Shown piece after piece: positions 10,335 to 21,570 of a DNA stretch of 64,000 nt; the stretch's first letter is position 1, and every line of letters starts with the position of its first letter. The stretch is from Pleurostoma richardsiae (Eukaryota > Ascomycota > Sordariomycetes > Calosphaeriales > Pleurostomataceae), in contig JANBVO010000001.1 of NCBI GenBank assembly GCA_030052745.1, positions 2,046,001 to 2,110,000 on the forward strand, written 5' to 3'. The notes under the pieces were generated by a model, which saw only the letters and a list, made by a program, of their open reading frames with translations, was not told the origin of the DNA and searched no databases. The translations under genes were made by a program, and so were the position numbers.

Positions 10335-13300
10335 ATGTACTGGCCGGTGGGAACTCCTCGCATCTACGCTACCAGCAGCAGCCAAACGGCCGCTTTCAAC
10401 CTCATCGTCTCCCACGACGGCATCTCCTCCCCGCCCCCGCCGCTGCCGTCGCCGGTGCTTGGCGATGACAAGCCCGAGAGGCCGCCGCTTCTGACCGCCA
10501 GCTCCAGCTCCAGCCAGGACGTCCTCGCCGTTCCTCCCACTCCCGCCACGCCTGCCACCCCGCTGACCCCTGGCGTCAAGTCTGTCGAGCATGACGATTA
10601 CTATGGCGCTCCTGCCGACGAGCAGCAGGCGGCTGGCTCCGACTTGGCAGCCAAAATCCCCTTGCGAGAGCCGATCCTCGCCTTGCGAGTCGCTAGACCG
10701 GGGCATCTCTTTGCCGTGATCACCGCGACCTCCATGACGATATGGCAGACAAAGGTACGGTACACAACCCGCTATGAGAGCCAATTGCCTACGGAGACTG
10801 ACGCTGACTCGGTTTCTTCTTGTAGCCTACGGTGATACTTGCTGTAGTTGTCCGGTCCGAAACTTCCCTGAAGTCCTACGGTACGAACGTCGACCTGCTC
10901 CTAAGACCCGACTCCGCCATATTCGTTGTGCACACGAGCCTGGGCTTCCTCATAACGTATTCGCTCGCTACCGATACGGAGTCGCGGGTGTATAAATCTC
11001 ACTTCCTGAGTCATACCAACATCCAGCGCCGGAGGCAGAGTCATTGGGGCGGGCCCGGTCAGGTTGCTCCCGATCAGTTCCTGTGGGGTCCCGGTGAGGG
11101 CGCCGGAGTGCGGGATGTCAGTGTGCGCTTTAGGATGGTCATCAAGGTTGATGCTAGCATCGAAAGCGCCTTGGCTTTAGACGACGAGCTGGTTGTTGCG
11201 ACACGCAAGCCGGCCGCCGTGCAGTGCATCCGCTGGACCCCCGATAGCGCTGGGAGCCAGACGAGCACAGAGCTTCTGAGTCGGATGAGCTGGCTGGAAA
11301 AGAAAGTTACCATCACGGAGATGACACATGACCGCCCTATGAACCTCTCGACGTGGATTACAAGCGACGGAAAGGCATATGCTGTGCAACGGACGCCTAC
11401 TGGTCAGCCCAGCGAAGAAACGGGCGAGACGGACCCAAAGAAGCTCTTCAAAGGCTACTGTTTCCATACCCCACAAGGCGGACATGACCATGCCGTACGG
11501 GCTGTCATCAACGCCAGGTTCTCCCTCATCGCCATCGGCTGTGCTGACGGGGAGATCCGCGTATACGCTGCTCGAGACTACTCGGGAAATATCCCCGCAT
11601 CCCACGCTCACAGTCTAGGCGTCTCGAGAAGCTCTTCAGGCGCCTTAACTTCGCTTATTTACTCGCCTGACGGCTACTGCCTCTTTGCAGGCTATGAGAA
11701 GGGTTGGGCTACCTGGAGCGTCTACGGCAAGCCGCTGAGCAGCAGCTTTGGAGCCGACTACTCTATTGCAACTACAAATGATGAGCAATGGCTTTCGGGC
11801 GTTCGAGATGCATCATGGATCGGAGGTGGATCCGAAATACTGCTGCTAGGGCAGCAGCACGAAGTCATATGGCTTCTCGAGATGGCACGAAGTGCCGTCG
11901 CTGGATGTTATAGTTCGTCGAATCTCTTCCGCACAGTACTGCAGAGCACCAGCAGCGTCATGGTATACAGGGGCTATGATTTACCCGATCTGACTACTAT
12001 ATCTGCGGAGCCCTTTCTATGGCACACTGCGCGGATACCGTCGACGTATCTCCTGAATCAGTGGCCGGTCAAGTGTACTGTCATCTCCGCGGACGGGCGA
12101 TACGTTGCTGTCGCTGGCCGGAGAGGACTGGCCCATTATAGCGTGAACAGCGGGCGGTGGAAGACGTTCGCCAACGGAGCCGCGGAGAACGAGTTCCAGG
12201 TCAGGGGAGGCATGTGCTGGTACCAGAATATCCTCGTAGCCGCCGTCGAGGTGAACAGGACATACGAGCTACGGCTCTACTCAAGGGAACGCGACCTTGA
12301 TGAAGCGTCGGTGCTGCACGTCCAGCAGATGCCGGCGCCGATCGTTCTCGTTACGCCATCCGGGGAGGACTCCCTCCTCGTTTACACTTACGATAATCTA
12401 TTATACCATTTCATATTCGCGTCGGTGTCGGGGTCGGTGGGCCTCGTTCAGGTGGGTCAGATTGCCTTCCATGGCATCGTTAGGTCGCCAGCGAGAGTCA
12501 GGGGGCTAAGCTGGATACTCCCGGAGAGTCAGCTATTGGATGGTGATCCATCGCAAGACGTCGCGGTCGCGTCCGTCCTATTCCTAGTTGACGGCAAGCT
12601 TGTGCTCCTGAGGCCGTCTGTGAACGACGAAGGGCATCTCAAGTATGACATGCGTGTCATCGCCCAGAATGTCGAGTATTATGTCTCTATGAGAGACCAC
12701 CCCTTCACGAGCACCATGCCGTCGTCTCCCTCAGACAGCCCTATTCAGCGGCAGGCCACAGCCGGAGGGGAAGACTTACGGAACTCGCTGTGGATATTTG
12801 ACGGTGGCGAATTGAAGGTCTGGACGGACATGCAGGATGTCTTGCAGGCCGCGGTGGGAGACCATCACCATGAACTGGCCCCGACGGTCTCCATCCCCGT
12901 AGACTTCTACCCGTTATCTGTCCTTCTGAGCAAGGGCATAGTGCTCGGTGTCGAACCGGACCTCGTCCAGAGGCGCGACGTGAACTTCTCCTTCTTCCGT
13001 TTCGCCATAAGGGTAAGTTGCGCGTTTCATCTCCCGTTTCATCGACTCATCTCTGCCCCTGGAGGCGAATGCACGACTGACTCCCATCCAGACGCATCTC
13101 TTCCTCCCCGATGTCCTCCGCGACTACCTCACGTCCAGCCGGTCCCTCGCGGCCCTCAACCTCGCCCAGAGCTACCAGAACCTCGCCTACTTCCCCCACG
13201 CCCTCGAGGTCCTCCTCCACCAGGTCCTCGACGACGAGGTCGACACCCACCCGCCCCCGGCCCCGGAGTCCGCCGTCCTCCCGCGGGTCCTCTCCCTCCT

Positions 13301-13937
13301 CTCCTCCTTCCGGCCCTACCTCGACATCGTCGTCCGCTGCACCCGCAAGACCGAGGTCCGCTCCTGGCGCACCCTCTTCGCCTACCTGCCCCCGCCCCAG
13401 GAGCTCTTCGAGGAGTCCCTCCAGCGCGGCAGCCTCAAGACCGCGGGCGGCTACCTGCTCGTCCTGCACACCTTCGACGACGACCTCGCCACCGCCTCCG
13501 AGCAGGCCGTCCGCCTGCTGTCGCGCGCCATGCGCGAGGGCGACTGGGACCTGTGCCGCGAGCTCGCGCGGTTCCTCGCCGCGCTCGACGACTCGGGCGG
13601 CACCCTGCGCGAGGCGCTCGAGATGGCCAACGTGCCCGTCGGCGGCAGCGGCAGCGGCAGCGACGCCGGCAGCAGCGGGACGGGCCTGGGCATCGGCGGG
13701 ATGAGCATGGGTGCGAGGCTGGAGGTGCCGCAGGGGAGGATGAACGGGTCCGGCTCCTCCTCCGGGAGCGGCGGCAGCGGCAGCAGCGGCGGCAGCGTGC
13801 GGAGGATGAGGAGGCAGAGCCCCATCGGGGGCGGCGGGGCAGGGACGGAGTCGGACACGCAGTCCAGCGCCGGGAGCGACGGGGGCAGCGGCAGTCTCGG
13901 CGACGGGAGTATCTCGGATGGGAGCACCCAGAGATGA
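10335..13937 (+). CDS. RIC1: RIC1, subunit of the Ric1-Rgp1 GEF for Ypt6/Rab6
   Basis: Ric1 with Rgp1 activates the Golgi GTPase Ypt6 (Rab6) for retrograde endosome-to-Golgi traffic. There are three exons, 10335-10754, 10826-13012 and 13092-13937, giving 1150 residues; introns are 71 and 79 bp and both are phase 0. The start MYWPVGTPRIYA is the typical family N-terminus. A proline/serine insertion (about residues 30-85) precedes the WD40-like propeller. The family's closing half begins with GIVLGVEPDLVQRRDVNFSF and continues after intron 2 as THLFLPDVLRDYL, NLAQSYQNLAYFPHALEVLL and ALEVLLHQVLDDEV, the RIC1 helical domain. The last 110 or so residues are Gly/Ser-rich low complexity, with codons biased to GGC/AGC, and are probably disordered. 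Convergent with the MFS transporter gene. Confidence 0.95.
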
Positions 13938-14433
13938 TCTTGTTCAGGCTTGATGCTCACTCACTCAGCGAGCAAGCGTGGGATCGGGAAGGTGATCGTT
14001 TGATCTTGCTTGATTATTACGGCTCTATTAGCGGCCATGGGGAAAAGGTAGGTGGCGCTTTATAACGGGCGTGTCGGCGGTGTGTATCTCGAGAAGTTGT
14101 GCTGCGTTACTCACCAGCATCGCACGGAAGCGGACAGTCTTACAGGTGTACAACTCGCGAACGCATGCTTCGCTTTTGTGTTTTCAATCTGGGTGCTCAC
14201 ATCATACGTGTATTCAAACTTGCTCGTACCATTCCTGGATATCTCGATCTTGTCACACGCACACGACAGTCCGTGTTCTTTTCCTGTGTCCACCCTGTCC
14301 CTTCGTGTATGACGATTATGGAATAACCCAACCATCCAACGCCCAGCTAGACCAACCATACCGTAGTTAGTCTGCCCGCCACCATCTGATGAGGCAATCA
14401 TCAATCTTCAGTCTCACGTCCAGTCTTGCTCAC
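13938..14433. other. convergent 3' region between RIC1 and the transporter gene
   Basis: About 0.5 kb between two stop codons. It should contain both polyadenylation regions. Only short open frames are present and nothing is recognised. Confidence 0.6.
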
Positions 14434-16861
14434 TCATCCTTCAGCTGTCGCGGCGCTATTCCGCCGGCGCCGTCTCGCCTTGAGCTCCGTCCATTTATCC
14501 CGGATGGTGATGACCTCGCCCTCGAGCCTTGCCTTCGCCCTGCCCTCGCCCAGATCCTCTAGGTTTTTAGTCTCGAGTCGGCGGCCCCCTCCGGGGACCT
14601 CGACACACCGCTGCACGTCAGGCAGGTAGGCCCACGAGTAGATGGCGCCGAAGACCATGAACGACGCGAAGAGTAGGAATATCAGCCCCTGCCGGGTCGT
14701 ACTCACGTACCCAGCGTTGATGCCGTATACGACACCGACAGCGACCATGCTGCCGACCTTGCCCGCCGCGGCCGAGATTCCGTGGCACGTGCAGCGGTAG
14801 GCCGTGGGAAAGATCTCGGCGGGAATGATGAAGGTGAGGGTGTTGGCACCTGAAGGGTTGTGAGTCGCCCGTGCGAGTGCCCAGGGCCGGGAAAGGACGG
14901 GATAGCTCACCAAAATTGAAGAAGAAGTGGCAGATTGCCACCAAGACAACCGTCGCTGGGGCACCTGCTGTGTGGGCGACGCCGTAGTACACGCCTCCGG
15001 CGATAAGAAAGAGGATCGCCAGGAGAATGAAAGAGAAGGTAAGCCATTGCCGCCTTGGAAGTCGATTCGCAGCGAAGATGAAGCAGGCGCTTCCAGCTAT
15101 GGACGCGATGGAGACGGTGAGGAGGTACTGTTTCGACTGTTCCAGGAGAGTGTCGTAGATCGTGTTACAGGGCAGTGCGAAATCGGTCTGCCAAGAGGGA
15201 CGGCCATGCGTCTTCCAGTATGGAATGGTCGAGTTCCCGCCTTCAAGGGTAGAGTTCCAACAGGGGAGATCTGGTGTTAGTTCCCGCCGCCCCTTCGTCG
15301 ACCATATGTCAGCTAGAGTTCCTCCCTTATCCAGCGAGAAACCGTAGAAGCTGATGTCTAAGAAGAACCATGTAGCGGAAGTTCCTTGGGTCAGAATTAG
15401 TAAAATTCATTAGGACCATGGGAGGTGCAGTCTCTCACCCAGAAGATAGTACCAGTTTCCATCCCTTATCAGGTAGTTGTAGAGGTCTTCCTTGGAGAAC
15501 TGAATGGGCATTTGCATGGGAAACTGTCCTTGGCCAGCCCCTGGGGAGTGCAACGCGATGCCGTTCGACCCCGGTGGCGGTGCTCCGTAGACTCTTTGGG
15601 TGTCCCGAAAGGCTGTTCCGGGTTTTGCCTTGACCTCTAGAGTATACAGGCCGCAGTCGTAGAGGAAGAAGCGGAAGATGATTGCTAGCAGCGCCGGGAC
15701 AGCGCCTGAACCAATGACTATCCGCCAGATGCCGTCGACAATCTTTCTGCACTCCGCCGCGTATTTGTCGTTGATGCCACATTGCATTGCCTGAAGACCA
15801 TACTGGTTGTCTCGGCCAAGCAACACCCACACCCCGACCAACTGAGCTAGTGCTTGGCCGACGGGTTGCATCAGGAAGACTGATGAGAGCATCGTTGCCC
15901 TGGACGAAGTACTTGCCCATTCCGCCGTTATCACAGCACTCAACGGATATTCCGCACCGATCCCTTCAGAGAGCTGTTGTTAGGCAAATAAGGTAAACGC
16001 GGCGGGACACAGCACATTTCCACATACCAACGCCCATGACGAAACGCCACTGAAGCGCGAAGTTAGCGTTTGCGCTCAATGGTGAATGGAAGATGCATTG
16101 CAGCTAGGCTCACCCAAACGAATAAGGCCAGGAACGACAGGTCGCCGTAGCCGTGACTACTGGTTGCAACCCCTATCGTTGAGACAATGACGAGAACAAG
16201 TTCGATGCCGTAGAGTCGGGTCCGTCCATAATAATCAGCCAGGAAGCCAAAGAGCAGCTGGCCGCAGACGGAGCCGAAGAGCGTGGAGAGGTTGATGAGG
16301 AGGCTCGGCCATCTCTCGTCAGGGAAGTAGACGTAGGATATGGACGTTGATATCACATTGCTGGCGAAAAGATTATATCTACACGAGAATTAGAGACACC
16401 ATACAGACGCTGCACGTGGCGACACTCATGACCCGAGACACGGGAGTCGAGTGAGGTGAAACGGGCCGCAGTGCAGTACAAGGTTGCGTGCAGCACAATA
16501 AGACTTACGAATCGGTGAGAAATCCAGACGCGGCTACCCCCCAAATACGCAGGTTCCACGAGTTCAGATCAAGCTCATATCGCAGCTGTTGGCGGTCCTG
16601 TCATCACAGCAGCAAGGGTTAATGATTTAGAGTTAAGACAATTAACAGGGCAGATGATCGAATCGGGGATATAGGAGTACGAAGTAGGGGGTAAAGCATA
16701 TCGCTGGTTGAGGGCGATGAAGGGTGGCGGATGGACGATCTCCGACTTGCCTGGCGATCCCCGGAGCTAAGAGCGGAGCTGTCCGAACCCAGAAACCCTC
16801 GATTCCGCTTCTCAATATCTGGATACATCTGGGAGGGCATTGGGCCGAGGTTATTCAACAT
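14434..16861 (-). CDS. MFS transporter, phosphate:H+ symporter (PHS) family, Git1/Pho84-like
   Basis: A plasma-membrane-type 12-helix permease. My seven-exon model is 16751-16861, 16509-16597, 16114-16378, 16028-16049, 15439-15963, 14911-15384 and 14434-14849, giving 633 residues. Family signatures are [20 protein letters not shown] (helix 1), [19 protein letters not shown] (the MFS loop 2-3 motif), [20 protein letters not shown] (helix 4), [14 protein letters not shown] (helix 7) and [20 protein letters not shown] (helix 11), followed by a charged cytoplasmic tail. PHS members carry phosphate or glycerophosphodiesters; the substrate here cannot be told. Two oddities: intron 1 fits a GC-AG intron (CAG|GCAAGT donor, 16598-16750), and exon 4 is only 22 nt. 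The start at 16861 could instead be the in-frame ATG at 16840. Confidence 0.9.
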
Positions 16862-19800
16862 TCAATCGAGATCAAGGGCCCGGGCGGGGGACATTGTGAC
16901 GGTCCGTTGCAGGCACCGGACACCGCACACTAAGTGGCCTTGGGGAGCTGGGGCGGCCGTGGTTGAAGACGGAGAAGGGGAGCAAGCAGGCAATCCCAGA
17001 GGCAGATCGGCGGCGACGCAGGCGAGACGAGTAGAAGTCGGCGTCAGACTTGTCTTCTATATCTCCTGCAAGCGTCAGGGGAGCAAGATGGGGTTTCGCA
17101 GAATTGGAGTCGCGCGTGAGACGGCTGGCTCAACGAAAGCAGACAGAGCAGCAGCCTTGCTGTTGTCGCTAGGTCGGAGAGCAGCTCACGCTGTCCAGCT
17201 GCAGGTGATTAATGAGTTATACCCGGTCGGGCAGTGATGGCTGGTCGACACGGACCACGGAAAATGTCATGCAAGGTCGAAGAATGGCCAGAGAAGCTGG
17301 AAGTCGAGCGCGGCCGAGGTGATGGGGGCAGCAGATGACGGAACGAAAGAAACGGCGAGCAATTCATGTAATTACGGAACAGGTACAGACAGACAGCCAG
17401 ATAGATGTACGGAGTACCACCAGCATTCATTCAGACTGGGCCGTCGCTTCTCTTCCATCGCGGCGACCTGACGGACCTGTCCTGCGCCTTCCCCGTAATC
17501 TGGGCGGTGTCTGTGGCGCTCTTGGGGGTGCTCTGGCGCTAACCATTTCTGCTATTCCATGCAATTCAGTGAGAAACTGCGCAAGTACCTGCCTGGTACC
17601 GGTGAATCCCTCGCCTTTTCCAAATCAGACCGCGATAGATAGGAGAACCGTCACTTGGCATTGTGCACGAATTGCGCCGGACAGACCTACCGGGCTACTC
17701 CTGTTCACGACTTGGCTGGCATCGAATACGGGACTAAATCAAGCAGACACATCTAGACAACGCATGCGCACCAAGACAACACAAATGTTGCACAAGCCCA
17801 AGCACCCTGCGTCTCCCGCGTCGGTCCTGGACCCCATCACCCGAACCAAGTGGCACGGTGATTGGAGGGGCCCTCCCTCAACCGGAGCCGTCAGTACTCA
17901 GATCATCGATCCCGTCACGGTCCAGGCGGTCCAGATCCAGGGTTACGGCTCTACTTGTGGAGCATTAAGCCAGCTCCGATGGGGTTTGGTGATGCAGCGG
18001 GAGCATGCAAGGTCCCCCAGGCTGTCTTCCCTGAACACACACACACACACGCACACACGACCACCTACGGACGGTAACGCCTCGTCGGTGCAAGATGCAA
18101 TTGGCCCATCAGCAAAATGGTCGCGGTGGGGGAGCACTGGGATGGGTCTCGCTCCTCGTGGTCTTGACAGCTCCCGAAGCTGCTGGCTACGGGTCCGGGA
18201 AGCTATCTGCCGGATCAGCGACGCAGTCGCTCATTCTGCAGTCCGGTTGAGGAGCGCAAGCATGGACTTTTCCAGTATTCACCGACGCGAAGCCAAGTGG
18301 CTACCGGCAAGGCCCTACAACATATCTCAACGCGAAACCGTCAGTGCCCGAGGAGCGATGGTAGCGGTCGTTCCTCGTCACCACCAGAGACGTAATTAAT
18401 CAAGTGGAAGAGGCGGCCAAAGGCTGCATACGGAGGGTTCGGGACCGTACGGTCAGCATGGCTCTCGCCCACAACTTCCCCTCTGTATGGCCTGGGCATA
18501 TTGAACCGTATAGGCCATCCATATGTGAGCGAATACGGAGGACCCTACCAAAAGAACTCTATCTATTACGGTAGGTCTTTTAGTTCAACCTCCCTGAAAG
18601 AATAGTGGGAAATACCGTATGGTGGACTGTACGTCGCATTACATATAAGAGAACGACAAGATCGGGGAGAGGGCCCAGAAACTCGGTATCAGGAAAGTCT
18701 CATGAACTGTGCTCGGGCCTCGGCCAGGGAGCTGACAGCATTTGCTAGCTACCCAGACCAGAGGAGGCTGGGAGAGATGGTCTCCTACCGGCGGACCAGA
18801 AGGCGCCCTGTGGCCGGGAGCATGATCTTAATGGGCCCGCTGTGCTGGGCTATTTTGGCAGCATCGAGGCTCTGACGCGAAAGGCGAGATGATGCGGTAC
18901 GAGCTATTGACATGGGACAAGTGAGGTGGGTTGTGCTGCGCGCTCCAGGGTTCCCGAGGGTGGAGCCGCGGGGGTCCATGGCCAGCAGCTAAGAAGCGTT
19001 AGCAACCGCCGAGATCCCAGGACTAGTGTGGCAGACAGGGGGAGCTGCTTGTCATTCCGTCCTAGCTCGGGTCTGCAACGTGCAAATCCCATCGCCCGCT
19101 CGAGACATGTGCTCTGGTTCGCACGTTTAGTTGCTCAGCGCATCTCATTGCTGCTGCTCCTCCGAATCTCCTCATGGCCCAGCCCAACCCAATCGCGCAC
19201 CTGCAACCCCGCTTTTCACTGCAGGTCGGCTCTAGGTGCGTCAGTCACACAGCAGACACCAGGAATGGCTTCTCCTGGGGGCTCTAAGCCTTTGGTAAGA
19301 TGCTGTCGCTCTCGGGTAGCGAGCTCATATTCAAACCCCTCCGGTGATATGGCCTGCTGCATGCCGGCAGGTCCGTCCCGGTTGACGTACCAGCCCTCAG
19401 CCAGCGCAGAGCGATTGCGCAGTCGGGACCGGCATCTGCAAAAGCTCTTGTCCTCTCCTCTTGTCGCGTGGACTACATCATTGCTGGCCAGGAGTCCGCG
19501 CTTGCTTGGTGGTGATCCAGTCACAGCGGCATCGATCCGTCTCCAGGCAGGTGGCTACAAGTCCAACCTGCGTATCGTACGTTCTGCGGGAATCTAGTGG
19601 CGGATTGCCATTTTTCTCTAAATACAGAGCCTCGCAGTTGCTCTTCACTTCGCCCTTCAAGCAGGCGCTCGATAGTCTGTCTGTCGAACTAGTCGAGGGA
19701 AGGTCCGAGGCTATCCTGCCGTGCCCCAGACCAGCCCATAGCAGCTCCTAAACATCCGTCACGACGGGAATATTTTGCTAAGCCGGGGTTCACTGGCATC

Positions 19801-20078
19801 TTTCTGTCATATTCTGGCTCCAGATTCGCCGCCTATCAAGCCACAGTGCTCCTGTCGTGGAGCTTCGATCCCTGTCTCTAAAGCGACACTGACAGAGCAC
19901 CCTCGAGGGCAACACACCGCTTCTGCGCCCCAGTCCGCATGGATAAGCTGCATGTAACTGAAGGGAATGTACTTCTGTTAGAGTGCGCCACACCTTCCCC
20001 CTTCCAGCCTCAACTCGGCGCCGATTTGGAGGTCCCCTGGAGACCTTACTGCTCTCCCAAGGGTGGTGCGGACCAGCA
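16862..20078. other. 3.2-kb intergenic region with one long unexplained frame
   Basis: This gap separates the transporter start from the next plus-strand gene. It contains a 354-codon ATG-started open frame on the plus strand (17335-18399) and further open frames near 18926-19597. None has a recognisable domain, and the first translates straight through a CA microsatellite. A relatively AT-rich patch lies at 18480-18660, with TACGGTA and TACCGTA as a short inverted pair about 50 bp apart. No transposon ends or RNA gene are recognised. Confidence 0.5.
18035..18059. repeat. CA dinucleotide microsatellite
   Basis: About a dozen CA units, interrupted once by CG, read directly from the sequence. 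It lies in a gap with no recognised gene. It should be length-variable between strains. Confidence 0.9.
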
Positions 20079-21570
20079 ATGGCACAATCCTCGTCGTCCT
20101 CATCATACACGGGCACCTCCTCTTCCCTTCCTTACGCTCGGACATACACAAGCCAGGGAGAGTCGACGTGGACTTCGAGTTCTGGAGTATCGGCCTTGAC
20201 CTCCGAGTCTTCGGCCCCGCCAACCCCTCTGCGACCCCTTGACCTTGGACCACCGGGCTATCAAGCTACTATGTAATGACAGCCAAACTCTCTGATCCGT
20301 CTAACACCTGCTCCTGTCCCCGTCTAACCTTGCCTGATAGAACCTTTTACGAGAGGACACCTAACGAGACAACGATATACCTTGGTCCCTGGGAGGTTGC
20401 CGGATCAGAACAACGCCGTGTCATATGGCAATGCAGCTACCAGGGCGAAACGCTGGAGCACTTCCGTACGTTGGACCTAAGCACCGCAAATCGCGGGACA
20501 GGCGAGAATTAAGTACACGGCAGTTCGCTAAGAGTCGCGATAGTCCCAACCAATGTGCCCTCCCTCGTCTACCCCCTCACCCTCCACTCCCGGCATCGGC
20601 CATATTCCGATCCAGGGGAGATGGAGCTGTATCCCACCTTCCGGGAACCACACAGGATACGGTACACGTCTAGTGATGGTAGGGTGATTCACGACGATGT
20701 CGTCGAAGTTAAGTACGAGTTTACATCAATCGACGCATCTCTACGGTTCCAGGGCGACCTCAGGAGGCAGGAGCTGGTTGATTACTTCGACGTCGACGTG
20801 ATCTGGTCCGACACGCACAGCCGAACGGACACGTTGACGGGGGCAGTGCGGGGACTAGCTACCATCCAAAGAATGAAGCTCTGGAGAGACCAGTACACTA
20901 CCTTTCACTGCTTCACCTTCTACGCGAACAGGCCGAGCCACCGATCGGAGCGTCGGGTTCGGGAGTACCAGGTGACCCAGTTTGAAGCCGAGCTGAGAGG
21001 CCGCGACGACCGGCACCGGCAGCTCCGCTTGAACGCTCGGAGTCGTCGAGGGAGCGCGCCGGACGATAACAGTGGGGGAGGCGGTAGTAGCAGCGGGCGG
21101 GACCGGCGGTTCTCCATCTCGTCTCCCTTCGCACGGCAGAGACAGAGGTCTCTGGGCAATGTCTCCCAAGCGCAGTCCGAACCGTCGGCCACTCAGCATG
21201 GCAGTCCAGCGGACGTACGCTACCTTGGGATACAGTTCAGTAGAGAAAATGGTAATGCCCTCCCTCCTTCTTCCCTTTCACTCTTGCTTCCCACTTCCTT
21301 CTCCTGAGGCTTCTCTCCTGTCTTCGGATTCCTGTCGGACGACTAACCCAGCTGACAGACTACCGCCGGTTCATCGAGCAGTGGGCCATCTCCCACGGTG
21401 CGGACAGCGAGTTCCGGGGCGTCCCATTTCCGCCGAACCACTTCGAGCTCCCCTCGCCGATGATTCAGCCCGGCGAGATGGTGGAGCTGCCGTCACCTGA
21501 GATGTACCGGGAAATGTCCGCCATTCCTGAACCGGCGGAAGACAGGATGGATGAGGACGAAACGCCGTGA
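20079..21570 (+). CDS. protein of unknown function, 415 residues
   Basis: I do not recognise the family. The four exons are 20079-20272, 20341-20465, 20535-21251 and 21359-21570. Three GT-AG introns (68, 69 and 107 bp) with CTAAC/CTAAG/CTAAC branch-like sites join one continuous frame, which argues strongly for a real gene. Residues 1-65 are Ser/Thr-rich and probably disordered. The middle (about 66-290) looks globular, with ITFYERTPNETTIYLGPWEV, RVIWQCSYQGETLEHF, an acidic/aromatic core KYEFTSIDASLRFQGDLRRQ, VDYFDVDVIWSDTHS and a WRDQYTTFHCFTFYAN strand-like stretch. A basic, Gly/Ser-rich linker follows, then a C-terminal piece beginning DYRRFIEQWAISHGAD. No signal peptide or membrane helix is seen. 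The unusual junction is intron 2, with acceptor AAGAG at 20534; alternative acceptors give stops. Confidence 0.75.
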
